From an uncultured Amylibacter sp. (GTDB lineage Bacteria > Pseudomonadota > Alphaproteobacteria > Rhodobacterales > Rhodobacteraceae): 14,361 nucleotides of DNA. The position numbers and the translations under genes were made by a program. Below the pieces are notes generated by a model, which was not told the DNA's origin, searched no databases, and saw only the letters and a list, made by a program, of their open reading frames with translations. Location: assembly GCA_938001995.1 (NCBI GenBank), contig CALLAV010000161.1, positions 1-14,361 of the forward strand, read 5' to 3'. Position 1 is the stretch's first letter. Each line of letters starts with the position of its first letter. Below, in pieces: positions 13,212-14,361 of the stretch.

Positions 13212-14008
13212 ACCTGTTCGATAGTTTTCTGGTCCGCGCGGCACTTGCGGGCCTAGGAGTGGCCTTGGCCGCAGCGCCCTTGGGCTGTTTTGTGGTCTGG
13301 CGGCGCATGGCCTATTTTGGCGACGCGACAGCCCATGCGGCAATCTTGGGTGTCGCTCTGGCCCTTGCGCTGAACATTTCGATCATGGTCGGCGTTTTGG
13401 CCGTGGTTCTGGTGGCCGCGACGATTGTGTCGGGCCTGACAACCCGCGGCTATGCGATGGACACGCTGTTGGGCGTTATGGCCCATTCGGCTTTGGCGAT
13501 TGGTCTGGTGGCGGTTTCGTTTTTGACAAATGTGCGCATTGATCTGATGGCCTATCTGTTCGGCGATATTTTGGCAGTCGGCAAGGTTGATCTGGCGGTG
13601 ATCTGGGGCGGGGCGGCTATTGTGCTCGGCCTGATCGGGTGGCGTTGGTCGGCGCTGCTGACCACAACGCTGAACGCGGAATTGGCCCATGCGTCTGGCA
13701 TTGATCCAAGGCGCGAACAGCTGATCCTGACCATTGCTTTGGCGGTGGTCATTGCGGTTGCAATCAAGGTCGTCGGTGTTCTGCTGATCGCATCTTTGCT
13801 GGTGATCCCAGCGGCTGCTGCGCGTCCTTTTTCCAGCACACCCGAACGCATGGCGGCGCTGGCGATGGGCATTGGAGCGCTTTCGGCACTTGGCGGTTTG
13901 TACCTCGCGTTTCAGTTTGACACGCCGACAGGGCCGACGATTGTATGCGTGGCTGCCACGTGCTTTACTTTTGCAAGCATCGTCGGGGCTGTCACCTCCA
14001 AGGCGTGA
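13208..14008 (+). CDS. znuB: ZnuB, permease of the zinc ABC importer
   Basis: This 266-residue inner-membrane permease of the ABC-3 family has about seven to nine hydrophobic segments. The family signature is VWRRMAYFGDATAHAAILGVAL (about 30-51), close to the RMxYFGD-xxHAxLLGVA pattern of ZnuB and related Mn/Zn permeases. The coupling region is near HASGIDPRREQ, after the mid-protein loop, followed by VVGVLLIASLLVIPAAAAR. It starts in the ATGA overlap with znuC, so stoichiometric translation is likely. The zur-znuC context points to zinc rather than manganese as substrate. No terminator is seen before the next gene, which starts 14 bases after the stop. Confidence 0.94.
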   Translation: MNLFDSFLVRAALAGLGVALAAAPLGCFVVWRRMAYFGDATAHAAILGVALALALNISIMVGVLAVVLVAATIVSGLTTRGYAMDTLLGVMAHSALAIGLVAVSFLTNVRIDLMAYLFGDILAVGKVDLAVIWGGAAIVLGLIGWRWSALLTTTLNAELAHASGIDPRREQLILTIALAVVIAVAIKVVGVLLIASLLVIPAAAARPFSSTPERMAALAMGIGALSALGGLYLAFQFDTPTGPTIVCVAATCFTFASIVGAVTSKA

Positions 14009-14022
14009 TAAAGGATACAAAC

Positions 14023-14361
14023 ATGGCACATATTTGGGTGCGCGCAGAACAGCGCGCGTTTGAGCAGCGGGTTGGTTTGACGCCAAAAGGGGCCAGCGCA
14101 CTTTTGGCGGCGGGTCATCAGGTAACGGTTGAGGAAAGCCAGTCGCGGGCCATTGGCATCGACGGATATGCAGATGCAGGGTGTGACATCGCACCAGAAC
14201 TTGCGTGGATGACTGCGCCAGAGGATGCGGTGATTTTCGGGCTGAAAGAACTGGACGAGGACGGACCGGATCTACGCAACCGTCACATCATGTTTGGCCA
14301 CGCCTACAAAGGGCAAGCGGACGGACCCCATTTGTTGAACCGCTTTAAGCGCGGCGGCGGG
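14023..14361 (+). CDS. Saccharopine dehydrogenase (Lys1 type), N-terminal part (3' end outside window)
   Basis: The first 113 residues of a saccharopine dehydrogenase-like protein are present and the gene continues past the window. Residues align with yeast Lys1, the NAD+-dependent L-lysine-forming enzyme (EC 1.5.1.7): WVRAEQRAFEQRVGLTP (5-21), the catalytic-type Lys75 in FGLKEL and His93 in FGHAYKGQ, at nearly the same spacing as Lys77 and His96 of the yeast enzyme, then LLNRFKRGGG. The reaction interconverts saccharopine with lysine and 2-oxoglutarate. In bacteria lacking the fungal aminoadipate route, the direction and physiological role are less clear. The ATG at 14023 has AAAGGA (14010-14015) 7 bases upstream. 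It follows znuB by 14 bases on the same strand, so read-through from the zinc operon is likely. It is recognised with good confidence despite being partial. Confidence 0.85.
   Translation, partial: MAHIWVRAEQRAFEQRVGLTPKGASALLAAGHQVTVEESQSRAIGIDGYADAGCDIAPELAWMTAPEDAVIFGLKELDEDGPDLRNRHIMFGHAYKGQADGPHLLNRFKRGGG

Noticed and set aside
13253..14194. Minus-strand 313-codon open frame antisense to znuB
   Set aside because: The composition is rich in Arg, Gln and His as expected from an antisense shadow, while znuB on the other strand has a full family signature and operon overlap.
1..14361. Defence system, prophage, integron or other mobile island
   Set aside because: No integrase, transposase, toxin-antitoxin pair, nuclease-helicase set, tRNA-flanked junction or direct-repeat boundary was seen. 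The genes look like ordinary chromosomal metabolism and transport.

Overview
The window reads as chromosomal DNA of a Rhodobacterales (Roseobacter-type) alphaproteobacterium. This rests on the protein types (OpgC/OpgH pair, TTC38-like TPR protein, YHS protein, bacterial Lys1-type saccharopine dehydrogenase) and the compact operons with ATGA overlaps. Genus cannot be fixed from the sequence alone. Coding is dense: 15 protein genes, two of them cut by the window ends. I see no rRNA, tRNA, insertion sequence, CRISPR array or phage gene, and no gene-free stretch longer than about 165 bases.

Layout. Left end: the C-terminal part of a FAD-dependent aromatic-type monooxygenase (+), convergent with a minus-strand pair made of an extended SDR epimerase/dehydratase and a secreted SGNH hydrolase. 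A divergent gap (2531-2695) leads into a tight plus-strand cassette of three exported proteins: a YHS-domain protein, a Tat-like rhodanese and a poly(3-hydroxybutyrate)-depolymerase-like alpha/beta hydrolase (2696-4497). Next come an acetolactate-synthase-like ThDP enzyme with altered cofactor-site residues (4560-6179), a TTC38-like TPR protein (6327-7700), and opgC and opgH for osmoregulated periplasmic glucans (7740-10855). opgC and opgH overlap by ATGA, and no opgG is present.

Right part: a complete zinc-uptake locus. znuA (-) diverges from zur-znuC-znuB (+). The 64-base gap carries a nearly symmetrical promoter, with TTGATA-17-TATCAA readable on both strands. One Zur-type palindrome sits inside the spacer, and a second lies 30 bases away over the znuA start codon. 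znuB is followed after 14 bases by the 5' part of a Lys1-type saccharopine dehydrogenase gene that runs off the end.

How the genes work together. The best-supported system is zinc homeostasis: Zur is expected to repress both arms of the divergon, with ZnuA capturing periplasmic Zn and ZnuB/ZnuC importing it. The second is cell-envelope glucan synthesis (OpgH) and succinylation (OpgC). The exported cassette and the ThDP/TPR pair are of unknown function. I did not find a convincing wholly new system. The most striking new structure is the symmetrical znuA/zur control region.
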